In this document: positions 1 through 10,422 of the stretch, one piece after another
Layout of the letters: every line of letters begins with the position of its first letter
Numbering within the stretch: position 1 is the stretch's first letter
Source: Triangularia verruculosa
Lineage: Eukaryota; Ascomycota; Sordariomycetes; Sordariales; Podosporaceae
Assembly: GCA_033296885.1 (NCBI GenBank)
Contig: MU863878.1
Span: 124,001 to 188,000, forward strand
Length of the DNA stretch: 64,000 bases
Direction of reading: 5' to 3'
The notes under the pieces: generated by a model
What the model saw: the letters and a program-made list of their open reading frames with translations, nothing else
Databases searched by the model: none
What the model was told of the DNA's origin: nothing
Translations under genes and position numbers: made by a program

Positions 1-790
1 TCATTCTGATCTCCTCTTTGAACCGAAGACATGCTGACTTGTTTTTTCGATCGTAGTTCGAGACCAGGGACGCGCAAGTGAACTCGCAGAGGCGTCACTA
101 TGCCTCGCAGAACACCCAGCCGGTCGAACAGCATGTTGATTTCTACATTCTCTTCGCACTGTTAGATTAATGGCCACGTACTCTGAGTTGCTCTTGAGGC
201 TGGGCCACAGCCTTCTGGATGGGCGACAGCTTGAACAACTTTGCCACTGCAGCCTTGGAGCTCTACACCCGCATATGCGGACAAGACGTTAGAAAGGAAG
301 AGGACTCCATTACCTGAAAGAAGCGCATGACGGCATTCCAGCGCGACATAAAGTCGGAATAAAACTCAGGTTGGATACCTTAGTAGTCTGGTAGCTGCGC
401 AGACGCCTCATGGAATTGACTTGGGCGTCTCGGGCCTCAAACTATCATTGGCAACAAAAGTCAGTCTTTCGTGCCGAATACTGGAAAAGGCTTATACGTA
501 CTAAAAGCTCCCAGCACAAACACTGAAACTGCTCAGCGGACAAAGCTTCCACCGCATTCTTGGCTTTGCCAATTCGGCCGCTCTTCTTGCCCGGAGCCTG
601 ATCCTCACGCTTGTTTTGCTGATGGAAGGCTTGACTGTTGTCCATAGCTAGGACACGATTGTTCGAGCCATTGTCAAAGGCGGGATTGAGCTGAAAGGCT
701 GCACCAGGCACATGGTGGTTTTATGCGAAGTTGGTGTTCTGAGCGGTCTGATGGGAGGCTTGATGATCCCCAGGCGGCGGGACAGAACTT
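1..790 (-). pseudogene. Decayed copy A of a tandem unknown fungal gene family (runs off the left edge)
   Basis: I do not recognise this family. On the minus strand a frame runs from about 790 to 511, carrying a GKKSGRIGKAK basic patch and ending in CLCWELL at a splice-like site. Further blocks follow near 310-370 (EFYSDFMSRWNAVMRFF) and 190-270, then the sequence runs to base 1. One TAA lies in frame near 722-724 where a Gln codon would fit. The blocks match the layout of the copies at 833-1060 and 1768-3194: a Trp-x-x-Leu block, an intron, then an F-x-x-[RD]-[WF] block. No complete reading frame survives, so it is called a relic. Being cut at the window edge, its 3' end is unknown. The similarity to the neighbouring copies is seen directly; function is unknown. 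Confidence 0.5.
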
Positions 791-832
791 TTAGCATAGC
801 TAGTAAAGGTTGAAGAGAAGCGAGACGTCAAC

Positions 833-1060
833 TTAAGCGCAGGCAATCGACGATCGCCCTCCAGCGAGGCATGAAGTTGGTATGGTGTTCCGTCTCACAC
901 GGCACAGCGTACACCTGCTGTTGGGCCACACCAGCTTGGGCATCGCCGTCGGCAAACTACAAGGTCCCAAAAGAGTTAGCACTGAGCCTGCAACGCGAGA
1001 AATGAGATGGTTACGGACGAGGAAGTCCCAGGCCATGATCTGAACCTGGTAGCAGGTTTG
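833..1060 (-). pseudogene. Decayed copy B of the same family (fragment)
   Basis: This short minus-strand stretch contains QIMAWDFL followed by a GT donor-like site, the counterpart of AWKIL in copy C and CWELL in copy A. A later block (TNFMPRWRAIVDCL) is the counterpart of the F-x-x-[RD]-[WF] block. An acceptor-like GTTGCAG lies between them at about 988-994. No start codon and no continuous frame link the blocks, so it looks like the middle of a gene whose ends have decayed or been lost. It lies between copies A and C in the same orientation, as expected for a tandem duplication. Function unknown. Confidence 0.4.
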
Positions 1061-1767
1061 ATACCGAATCTTCTAGATCTGCCAGGCTGTGGCATATGTG
1101 TGAGTTGAGTACGACTTAGAAAGCCTATATATAAGGTTGCTTTTATTATGCTCTACTGCTTTTAGAATTCGGACCTTGTTCCGTCTGGAATTTAAGCGTA
1201 ATAAGTGTTGTCTTTCGTCGTTTCCTCTACAGCGTTTGGATACTTGTGTCTTCCGAGAGCTAGGGCCTCGTTTAAGGGGTACTCTTGCCTAGGTACGACC
1301 GTATGAGGCGGAAAGGTGGAAGTTGCGAGCATAGGTAGATTGATGAGTTGGACAACGATCCAAAGGATCCCTAGTTGCTAGGTACCTGACAAGACCAGGC
1401 CAGGCACGTGGCGTGGGTCTAGTCCGGTCGATGATGTTGGGAAGAGCCGGAGTAATGACCGGGGTGGGAGGATGGTGGCCCATGAGCTGATGATTCGGGG
1501 TCAAAGACTGAGGAATGAAGTTCCCGTTGTAAAGGTAAGCGTTTTCCATGCGGATACAAAGAGAGTAAAATATAGACCCTGAAGTTCCTGATCGTGAATT
1601 GTTCTGGATAATTAGGTAAGGTATATAGAATGAAAATTCCTTCCCCTCAACTCCTGGGCCCACATTTGTGTACGGCGACGCCGCAGATGGGGGGAAAACC
1701 CTGTGGGCAAAAACCCCCATCGGCCCTATATCGTACAATAATTATTACATTATATCCTTCATCATGA

Positions 1768-3194
1768 CTATTTTGGAGCCAGAGCGCGCAGATTCGACTT
1801 TGCGGCCCTCACCTGCCGCTTGGCCTCTTTAATCGAGGCGTCCGCGGCAAGCGCGGGCATAACAACAGCTTGGCTTCGAACAGCGTCATTGATCTTACTG
1901 TTCTTATGACTCCGATTGCGGTTTAGGTCCAGATTGCTAGCTTTACTCTATAAGGAAGTAAGTTAGTAAATGGTCTGTGATAAACAGATAGTGGAAGCCC
2001 GGGGAACTTACCCCCAACTCGGAGACCGGACCCGAGCAGATCCTCATCAATGGGTCATGCTTGAGAAGATCATTAACCGCCGCCTTGTTGATCTGTAACC
2101 ATGTGGTTAGAGCGTTAAATTCCAACAGAAAACACTGTCATGGAGGACTATACATACCTTCAGGAAGTTCTTGACGGCTTCAAATCGGTCCTTGAATGAG
2201 GCGAACTTGTCGTGGTGCCACATTGGTCCGTACTCGTGGAAGCCCACATCCCTATCTTGGGCTTTACGGATACCATCCTAGAAATCGGGTCAGCAAAATA
2301 GAATTGAGGGGAAAGGTATGATGGACATTAAAGTGTAGAACTCACCAGAATCTTCCAAGCCAACGCCTCGACGATGGCATCCGGCAAGGCCCTAACACGC
2401 TTAACGTGAACGCTCTCAATAATTAATCCATCTATCCGGGACCGACGAGTCGCGCCAAGGACATTTGAAAAGTCCTTGATTACCTCAAAAATTTCTTTAG
2501 TTAGGGCGTGGAGCTCGGTAAGATCCGTAGGAAAGTCGTTACTTCCCCTTAGTTTAGCCTTCCCTAAACGGTCGTTTATGGCCGCAAATCTTTCCAGAAG
2601 CTGATCTGCTTCCTTGATGCTGTTGATAGTACCTTGATAGGTACCTGTAAAGGTCAGGTCTTCTTCATGCTGAGATTTGCATATTGTCCTGAATAGCTGA
2701 TCGTCTAGTCCTTCCTCCGAGACCGGGCTGTCGGGAATAGGGCCAAGGTCACCGTGGTCAGCTTCCTGATTCTCATTGATCATCGGCGACTGGATCACTT
2801 ATCTGAGCTCCATGTCGTCGTCAAGGCCTGGGAGTTCGGGGAGCTGATCGGGAGCCAAGTCCATATTAGCATTCTCAGCGTGGGGCTAATATATCTAGGG
2901 GAAATGTAGGTCAAGCCCAGTATTTACCACGTCGACGGCCGCCATAGGGGCATTGCTAGCGACCTAAGACTGATTGTTGGACTCATTGGCGGTAACTGGG
3001 AAGATACCGTTAGGATAGTCATTACCGAGGGGCGCGGGCTAGCGAACAGTAGAGTCGATGGGAGGGTTTACGGGCGGATGAAATTGTAGAAAGTTCAGCT
3101 GTAGGTGGTCGAGGTAAGGATCCCAATGAACTCTTACCATCTTCATCGCCTATGCCGTCTCGCCTTCTTCGGGCTTGTACGAGAAGTAATCCAT
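1768..3194 (-). pseudogene. Decayed copy C of the same family, nearly full length
   Basis: The best preserved copy. From ATG at 3192-3194 the frame reads MDYFSYKPEEGETA and then meets TAG, with two further TAG codons before 2930, a TAG near 2889 and a TAA near 2801. Each stop sits where CAG/CAA (Gln) fits, which is a RIP-type C-to-T pattern. Four later exons are clean and in phase: up to 2346, 2278-2158 (DGIRKAQDRDVGFHEYGPMW), 2092-2012 (INKAAVNDLLKHDP) and 1949-1768 ending in LRALAPK. The introns have GTGAGT, GTATGT and GTAAGT donors and TAG/CAG acceptors, all phase 0. The protein would be mostly helical with no signal peptide or membrane span. I do not recognise it. An expressed product starting further in (ATG at 2783) is possible, because downstream of it the frame is open. 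Confidence 0.55.
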
Positions 3195-6100
3195 CGCTTC
3201 AGCGTGTCGTTAATGGATGGAGTCAGCGGGAGGGTCGCGTGAAAGTCGCGTGAAAGTCGTAATGTGACTTGATGGGATGGAGTTTATGATAAGGGGATAG
3301 GTGAGGTAGGGAATATGTTGGGGGATGGTCGCGATATGCGGTGAAGGAAGGATTGGGAATAGGTGAAAGGAAGAAGGTGTGCGGTGCGAGGGTTGACGGA
3401 AGAGATGCGGTCAGGATGGTAGCAGAAGAGATGCCAAAGAAGTCCGTGATGAAAGAGGGAGAGTCTGAGCACCTGAGAAAAATGGGAACAAATTTTATGT
3501 CGGCAAACCCAACCCATCTTCAGAGCAGTCCTTCAGCGAAAGCTTCGGCGTGACTATCCAAGCTCGTCAGCAATCCCAAGGAGCATTGTCGACACCCTCG
3601 ACCCACCTACTGACAGCTGTCAATGTAGTGGTTTTGCCCTGTTACTCTCGTTGCTATATGCTCTTATTATCCTGTTGCTCTAATTGTCATGAGTCTCGAT
3701 GCCATGGTCACAGAAAAGACAAGCCCCACTTGGATACTGAGGCCGCAGACTGCAAGTAAATACACGTGCCGGATCCATCGCTGTGGATATGACAAGTCTT
3801 AAGAAGAGGATGGGTAGAAGAGATTGAGGGATAAGGCGAGGCTAAGTCCCTAAGGTTGACGCTGGAAGACTGTGGCGGCTGATATCCTTTAAATTGATAT
3901 CTGTACATGCACAGAAGGAAACCACCCAGTGACATTCAGGAGATCTGAGGGTATCCATGGCTGTAGAAATTGTCAAAACATCACCCTATAAGAAGGATTA
4001 ATGACTGTCTACCTAAGGTACCTAAGGTAGGTACGGTGAGGAGAATAGCAGGCTAAGTGCTTGGGAAAATGAATACTGTACCCAGCACCATATCACCTCA
4101 ACTAGAGGGTTATCGCGGTACAATTAAAAAGAACTAGACACGCTTATTAGGTACTTAAAAGAGATAACTGCCAACTTGGAGCTATGCCAAGTCTTCTGAC
4201 ACCACCCTGGGATGAAGAGAAGATGTATCCTTGGGCTGCGGTGTCTGTCCAACACTGGACGCTTAATCCATACTCTATTACAGGTGTATAAGTCCATGCT
4301 AAGACAGTACTGGCGTACTCCATATAGCTTCGCTCCCTTTTCATAGGGTAAGAATATAAGATCGATTCACTTTATCATCAACTCGCGCTCCCAACTTTAA
4401 ACATTGCCTTTTCAGACGATCCTCAATGTGATTTTACCCCTGTTTTGCTCAAGAGCACTTTTGAAAAGTATGAACGCTTTTTGAATCAATCTAGGAGATC
4501 ATCTAGATTCGCTTTTCAGAGTTAAGTCCGATTCGTAATACTTTAGAACTCTAAGTCCAAGGAAGAGCTCTGGAAGCCCAAGGGATAATAAAACACATAA
4601 TGATATAAATAAAGAAAAAAAAAGTCAGGACGGAGGAGACACAGGAAGCTTCTATTTATACATGGGAGTCCGGAACACACTTCTCAAACCAATACCGGCA
4701 CAACACAATTGCCATCACCAAACCAGGATACCTATCAAGGGAGTACTTTGGCAATTACACTATAACATATTAAGAGTTTGTCGCGCAATAGGTGATTCAT
4801 CTTATAAAGAGTCATATTCCTGCCATCATGCTGTCCGTCACCATCTTCAACATGAAAACAACGTGCATGATGTGCCAGCCACATTTCTTGATGGTATTTT
4901 GACAGCATACAAACCGTCGATCCCCGGATCCGGACTTCCGGTGGAGCTGACCAATCACGTCGTAGCCGAGCACACATTCTTGGAAGGCGTTCGGCCCCAC
5001 TAATTGTGCATTCCGGTACCCCGCCTCACCCGCCCGCCCCCGAGGCCCCGGGTGAGACTCGGCCTACTTCATGACTGCACCGTGATCAACATCAAGATAG
5101 TGATAGGATAGGAAATGCTTGCAGTTATTTCCCGCGTACCACGACCCTGTTCCCCTCCTGATCAAACAATAGTGTATGCACAACAGAAGCATGTCACCAG
5201 CAATCATGTCATGGATGTCATCCCCACGGCAGCCAACCAAACCAAACTATCCACCCATGCCGCCGATCCACCACCTCGCGCTCAACGTTTCCAGCAACAA
5301 CGATCTCCCTCGATCCGATACGCTACCCGAAGCCACCCACCCACACTCACCCAACCCTTCCCTTCCCTTCCAACCACAGGTCCGTTCCAAAGCATGCCAC
5401 AGACTTCATCACTCCCATTTATAGCCTCAACCCAAACCACAACCACTCCCCGCTCCAAACGAGTTCGAATCAAGCCCCCCACGTGGACCGTGGGAAAGGT
5501 GTGTGGGATCGATGATGTTGCTCAGGGGTCCACAACCACTGAAACCTCCGAACAAAAAAAACCGCCCGGCAAGGCCAAACTCAACGACGTCAAATAGTGG
5601 AGCCTCATCCGGGAGAAGAAACAAGAGGGGTACCTACCCGTAGGGGTCCTGCGTTTTCATGTCAACCCCTCGGACCAAAGTGGAAATCACTGCATCAACT
5701 GTGACATTGCAGACTTACTCCTCATTGCCTACCTTATGAGCATGTCCTTTTTTATCACATATTTTCCGCGAACATATTGGCAATTGTCCATGATTTGTAA
5801 CCCACCCCCCACCCACCCCCTCCGAAAACATCTGCCGCCCGGCCCTTCGGTGCGAGGTGCCAAGACATTCCAGTTTCTTCGCCAGTGGGTCTCCACCATG
5901 GCAAGACGGGGATCCAGTCCCTGGTCCACGAGGTCCCAAAAAATCCACCCACCATGTTGCCTTCCATCACTAGCGTTTCTAACCCACTCAGTGCCGTCAT
6001 GTTTTCCAATCCTGGCCGAATGCAACGGGCAAATCCCCGGAGGAAAAATCTACAAGAGACATTCTCTCCCCCGAATCCCTTCTCCCAACATTTTCCAATT

Positions 6101-6442
6101 CTGTTAATAATACCCGTCCAACCTACAACAATAACCACGGCAAAACGCACTCACACTATTGGAAGAAAAAAAACGTACATTTGTACATGTTCCACCCGTA
6201 ACATACAATAACATCATCAATAAAACACACCTGCCGCCCCCCTCCTGTCTCTCATATACCCACTCGCAAATTTTGCGTGATAACCTTTATTGATTTGTTG
6301 GGGTATTTAACCACTCACCTACACAAATACATACATACCATTACCCGATCCGATCCGATCGAGCTCACAGCTGCTCCTCATTATTTACCACCACCACAAT
6401 CCACTCGACCCTCTCCCCCCAACTGAGGTCAACAGCCACACA
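3195..6442. other. Gene-free stretch, no supportable gene
   Basis: Only short, overlapping open frames are present. Several lie in C-rich or T-rich sequence where many frames are open at once, so they carry no weight. Around 4010-4032 there is a small tandem run of the CCTAAGG/TACCTA type. Sequence 5780-6440 is C-rich and probably includes the promoter and 5' leader of the gene starting at 6443. I see no RNA gene and no transposon remnant. Confidence 0.5.
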
Positions 6443-7024
6443 ATGTTCAACCTCAACCTCGAAACAACCATGCCCCTCCACCCAACCTCCAAAACCCTTC
6501 GACCACCACCACCATCACGACCAATCTCCCGCCAACCATCATCCCTCACCAGCACCACCACCCCTACAACAACCGTGAACACCACCACAACCACAACCAC
6601 CTCCCCCCGAAAACCGCCATCATCAACCCCCCACCGCCAACGATCCTCCACCCTCCAACAACCCGACCTCATCACAACCGCCATCTCCCCCCTCATCCAA
6701 ACAATCCACCACCTCCAATCCCTCGCCTTCCACCTCCTCCTCAACACCCTCTTCGCCCTCTCCCTCCTCCTCCCCGCCGCTCAAGCCATCGCCTACCGCT
6801 CTTTCCTCCTGTCCAGGATCATCCTCGAAAGCGGTGTGCTAGCGGCAAGGTGGGTCTACGCCAAGGTCTGGAACGGGCAACGGTCAAGGCGGTTCCGGAA
6901 GCGACTCGAGTTCGAGATTTTTGTCCTGTTGTTCGGATCAGGGAATACCATCCTGTTGTTGGTGCTCTGGCCAGGGTGGATTGTACTCGGGATGGCGGCG
7001 GTGGGATGGTGGTTGGTTGGTTAA
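6443..7024 (+). CDS. Small Pro/Thr/Ser-rich membrane protein, unknown function
   Basis: A single-exon frame of 193 residues begins at an ATG in ACACAATG context; a second in-frame ATG (6470) is also possible. Residues 1-75 are low-complexity Pro/Thr/Ser with runs of Thr, likely disordered and cytosolic or lumenal. Two hydrophobic stretches follow: about residues 92-120 (many Leu/Ala, including LFALSLLLPAAQA) and about 160-192 (FVLLFGSGNTILLLVLWPGW onward). A basic patch (RSRRFRKR) lies between them. The frame has strongly biased third positions, C-rich early and mixed later, unlike its flanks, which supports real coding. I do not recognise a family; it may be lineage-restricted. It converges on the XAP5-like gene on the opposite strand. 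Confidence 0.65.
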   Translation: MFNLNLETTMPLHPTSKTLRPPPPSRPISRQPSSLTSTTTPTTTVNTTTTTTTSPRKPPSSTPHRQRSSTLQQPDLITTAISPLIQTIHHLQSLAFHLLLNTLFALSLLLPAAQAIAYRSFLLSRIILESGVLAARWVYAKVWNGQRSRRFRKRLEFEIFVLLFGSGNTILLLVLWPGWIVLGMAAVGWWLVG

Positions 7025-7384
7025 TGGTTGAGAGGAAGGGCAATGGTATTCTACACTACAATATCATGGAAACTTCCGATCAAGGGGTCTCATTCATAAG
7101 ACTGGTCTCGGCCCTGGTGATCGACAGGGGGAAAGTGGTCGATAGTAAAAAAAATGTAGTGAGAAGCGGATCAGCTGTCTCCCTACACTAAGGCGGGACA
7201 GGGGAGTACTTGTGAGTTCTTGGGTGTTATGATTAGCGCTGCCATCGGACTCTTAACAAAAGGACTCGTCCGGTCGAACCTTCGCAAGGATCCAAGGCGG
7301 TGGGAACTTCCGGGGTGTTGTCTCATCATCAAAACCTCAAAACCCACCGAGGTCTCAGCAATATCAGCAACCAAACCGGGCAGA
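7025..7384. other. Convergent 3' flanks
   Basis: This gap separates the 3' ends of the membrane-protein gene (plus) and the XAP5-like gene (minus). It probably holds both 3' untranslated regions. No motif or extra gene is supported. Confidence 0.4.
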
Positions 7385-8567
7385 TCATTTTGTCCCCGAA
7401 AAGAAGAACGCATTCCCGCCTGTGTCCCGCTGAATCTCCTTGGAGTAGTCCACATCCGGATCAAACTCCTGCCATACGCTCGCCGGGTAGATGTGCTTAT
7501 TACGCTGGTACCACCTCCGGTCCACAACCTTTGTCCACGTCGGATCATCGCCCGCGCCCTCCAGCGTTCTGATATTTGCGCCCGCCCTCACCACCCCGCC
7601 AGCAGCGGCCGCCGCTCCGTCTCCGGTTGGAAGGGGAGCCTCGGCGCTGTACTCGAACAGCCTCTTGCCTCCTGGGCCGACGGTTTTGTTCATAAGGAAG
7701 AAGTAGAACTCGTAATGCTACAGGAATATGTCAATACTACCGTTCAGATGTGTTGTGAAGATGTGAATTGTGACTTACATGTGGAATGATGACCCCGCCT
7801 CGAACCAGCATCAAATCGTCCACCCCAACTCTAGCCCAGTCTCGCCTGGCATTGGCATTCTTGTCCCCTCCCACTCCGAGCTCTGCCCCAACTTTCCTGC
7901 CCTTGTCCAAGAAAAGCCAGATGTGATCCCCCTTTTTGACTCGGACAATACCACCGGGGATATTCGTACCATCATAAAAAACAAACGGAATCGCAATCTC
8001 CGTTTGCTTAACCGCCGCCTGCAAGATCAAAAACTCCTTCCTCAGCGCGTCCTTCTCCGCTTGTTCCTTCAGTCTGGCGGCCTTTGTCAGGGCCTTGGGG
8101 ATAACAGGCGCGGAGGTATTGACAATCTTCTTTTTCTCGCCCCTCTCCCCCGCTGACTCGGCACCCGGAGATGGCGTCGGTTTCTTTGACTTGGGCTTTA
8201 TTTGCGGTCTGTCCTCTTCGTCGCTTTCTTCCTCGTCATCCCCGAATGACACGAGCACCTTCGCCGCACGCTTGACTTTCTTCTTTTTCGCTGGGGGTTG
8301 CCGGTCGGTCTCGCTCTCGCTGGGGACGGCGGCGGGGGTGCCGGTTTGGGATCGATCGGGCGGTGTTGGGGCACTGCTGCCGGTGTTATTCGCTCGGGTG
8401 ATCGCCGCGGCGGCTTCGCGGGCTTCGCGCTCTTGTTGTTCGAGGACTTCGGCGCGGCGCTTGCGGAAGTCGGCTAGCCCGACGAGGCCGACGGTGGTGG
8501 AGGAGAGGCGTTCGTTGGTGGTTTTGTTTTGAGCGGTGAAGCGGGAGGTGGTGTTTTGGTCGGACAT
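7385..8567 (-). CDS. XAP5/FAM50 family nuclear protein
   Basis: Two exons, 8567-7779 and 7717-7385, give 373 residues; the 61-nt intron has GTAAGT and CTGTAG ends and is phase 0. The start is the ATG at 8567 (MSDQNTTSRFTAQN), because the only upstream in-frame starts are non-ATG. The N-terminal third is a charged coiled-coil region (FRKRRAEVLEQQEREAREAAAA). A Lys-rich nuclear-localisation-like patch (AKKKKVKR) and an acidic stretch (GDDEEESDEED) follow. The C-terminal half is the XAP5 domain: FVFYDGT, VKKGDHIWLFL, then HYEFYFFLMNK and RRWYQRNKHIYPASVWQEFDP near the end. Known members are nuclear proteins tied to transcription or splicing; that role here is inferred. It lies head-to-tail downstream of the METTL16-like gene on the same strand. 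Confidence 0.9.
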
Positions 8568-8845
8568 TCTGGGTGGGTTGGTGTTCAATTGGTGGGGGAG
8601 GTGGTGAGGATGCGCGCTGGATTTTCGGGTGACGCCGCGGGGGGTTGTGCAAGCGCGTTGAGTGCCTGTGATGCAAAAGAAGTGCCGAGGAAAGTTCGGG
8701 CTGGCGTTGACGTAAATTACGACGTTGGAATTAAAAGTGGGGCTTGCCAGATGCTGTCCTCAGTTGCACAAGCTTCAAAGCTTTCCTTTTCCACACTGTC
8801 AGCAATCTGTTGTGTTGGAGAGATACATCAGTGTTGACCTCATGA

Positions 8846-10422
8846 TTATAGCAGATCTTTCATTCTTCCCTGCAAAAATCCCGCGAAACTCTCAAACATG
8901 ACCGCGTCATGCCCCTCCCGCCAGTGAACCGATACGGTTCTTGTGGAGACGCCCGTGTTGAGAGCGACGTCGAATCCAAGCCGACATTGGCCTGATGAAG
9001 ATACCGATGCCGTTGGACCTGTCATAGAAGAGGCCGTGGACTGTTCTCGCATCTTCTTCCTTCTCCAAGCCCGGCTCCAAACATTTTCTCTCGTCCTCCC
9101 TGTCCCCTTGGCAGCTTCAGCACCCCAACTCCAAGACATCAACTCTAATGAACCCATCACTTCATTGATCCTTGTGATGATAGGATCAACAGGTCTATCA
9201 GAGGGCAGACTCAGCACCTCTATCGTCAGAACTGGTGGCGAGACCTTCTTCCAGCCGGCGGCTTTAACCCTCGCAGTATGCTCAGACGGCCTCATCGCTC
9301 TGAAACTCCAGCCCAAAGCCCAACGTCTGGTTTTGGAGCCCTGGATGAACTCAGTGATGGCATAATTGTCAATGTTGTAAGATTTCAGTTTCTCAACTAG
9401 AATCTCCACGCTGGAAGCCTTGCCGAGCATAGATGTGTACCAGTGGACCTCTTCTTTCAGAACCAGAGACTCTTCTAGCATTCGGCCGACATGTGCAACT
9501 TCACCACCGTCACAGACCATCTCAACAGGTGCACCTGTACAAGCCGAATGTGGCGGACGTGCTTTGCTCTGGGCAGAAGACATCATCTCGTCCTCAGACT
9601 CGTAGAAGGGCGGGTTCATCATGGTGAAGTCGATACGGCTGACCTTCTCACTGTCTCTGCCACGAAGAGGGATCAAAGGATCTTCTGGCTGACGTTGGAG
9701 AAGAAGAATTCTCTCTTCAAAGTTATTGAGGGCGACATTTCTTCCCGCATATTGCAAGGACTTTTCGTCGATATCTGGATCATGTTAGCTCGGTTTCGCG
9801 ACAACTGGCATGGGCATCAAGCAAGACTCACCGGTTGCGACAAAAGACCACGATGGGCGCTGAGCAATACCCAGCAATGGGTAGATACAGCTTGCACCTG
9901 TACCAATATCAAGCCCGCATACTGGCCGGTCTGGTGGGTCGTATGAAGACGTGTCCATCAAGTCTTTGAGCCACAAGATGTAGTTGTGTCGATTAGGTAC
10001 CTGCAAATCTGTCAGCCGAATCGACACCGTGTGCAAGTAGCATCAACATACCGGAGGACACAGTCTGTCATCTGGGAGCTCTAGCTTCAGCCCAAAGCCC
10101 AGTGAGAGGAGCGTCTTGGTGAGCTGCATGACAGCCTTCGGGTTAGTGAAGTCGAGCTGGCCATTTTCTTGAAGTCTAGGGGACCATTAGCCAACGTGTT
10201 GGTGGAGAGGATGGTAGGAGGACTAACATACACAGAAGCAAAGTCTATATCCTTCTCGGCAAGTTGTTTGAAGTCAATTTCCTTGTCGTATAAGTGCCGA
10301 AAATGGGCATCTGCAGTCGTTACATCGCGAGACTGGTCTCCAGATTGAGGTACAGAGTGAGCTTGCAAGACGCGTTTAGGCTGGCCCAGATCATCCGGCG
10401 CCTTCCTCTTTTTGCTCGACAT
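8846..10422 (-). CDS. METTL16-like RNA N6-adenosine methyltransferase
   Basis: Four exons (10422-10232, 10175-10052, 10000-9832, 9774-8846) join in phase to 470 residues; donors are GTATGT, GTATGT and GTGAGT. The protein starts MSSKKRKAPDD. The region ENGQLDF, DDRLCPPVPNRHNYILWLKD and the SAM-binding motif LDIGTGAS (about residues 134-141) are typical of the family. So are the DID that follows motif I and the catalytic NPPF (about 215-218). QGSKTRRWALGWSF lies further on. Known members methylate U6 snRNA and some mRNA hairpins using S-adenosylmethionine; the substrate here is inferred from family. Relative to animal METTL16 the long C-terminal vertebrate-specific region is absent. The last roughly 100 residues are divergent. 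It is about 280 nt upstream of the XAP5-like gene on the same strand; both relate to RNA processing. Confidence 0.9.

Noticed and set aside
1289..1738. A 149-codon minus-strand frame between decayed copies B and C
   Set aside because: No similarity to the family blocks, no splice-compatible ends; likely spacer.
5115..5597. A 160-codon plus-strand frame rich in Pro, Thr and Ser
   Set aside because: The same DNA is open in other frames on both strands because it is C-rich; no domain, signal peptide or splice context supports a gene.
5729..6211. Several overlapping frames on both strands
   Set aside because: C-rich, stop-poor DNA opens many frames at once; none has protein-like composition or motifs.
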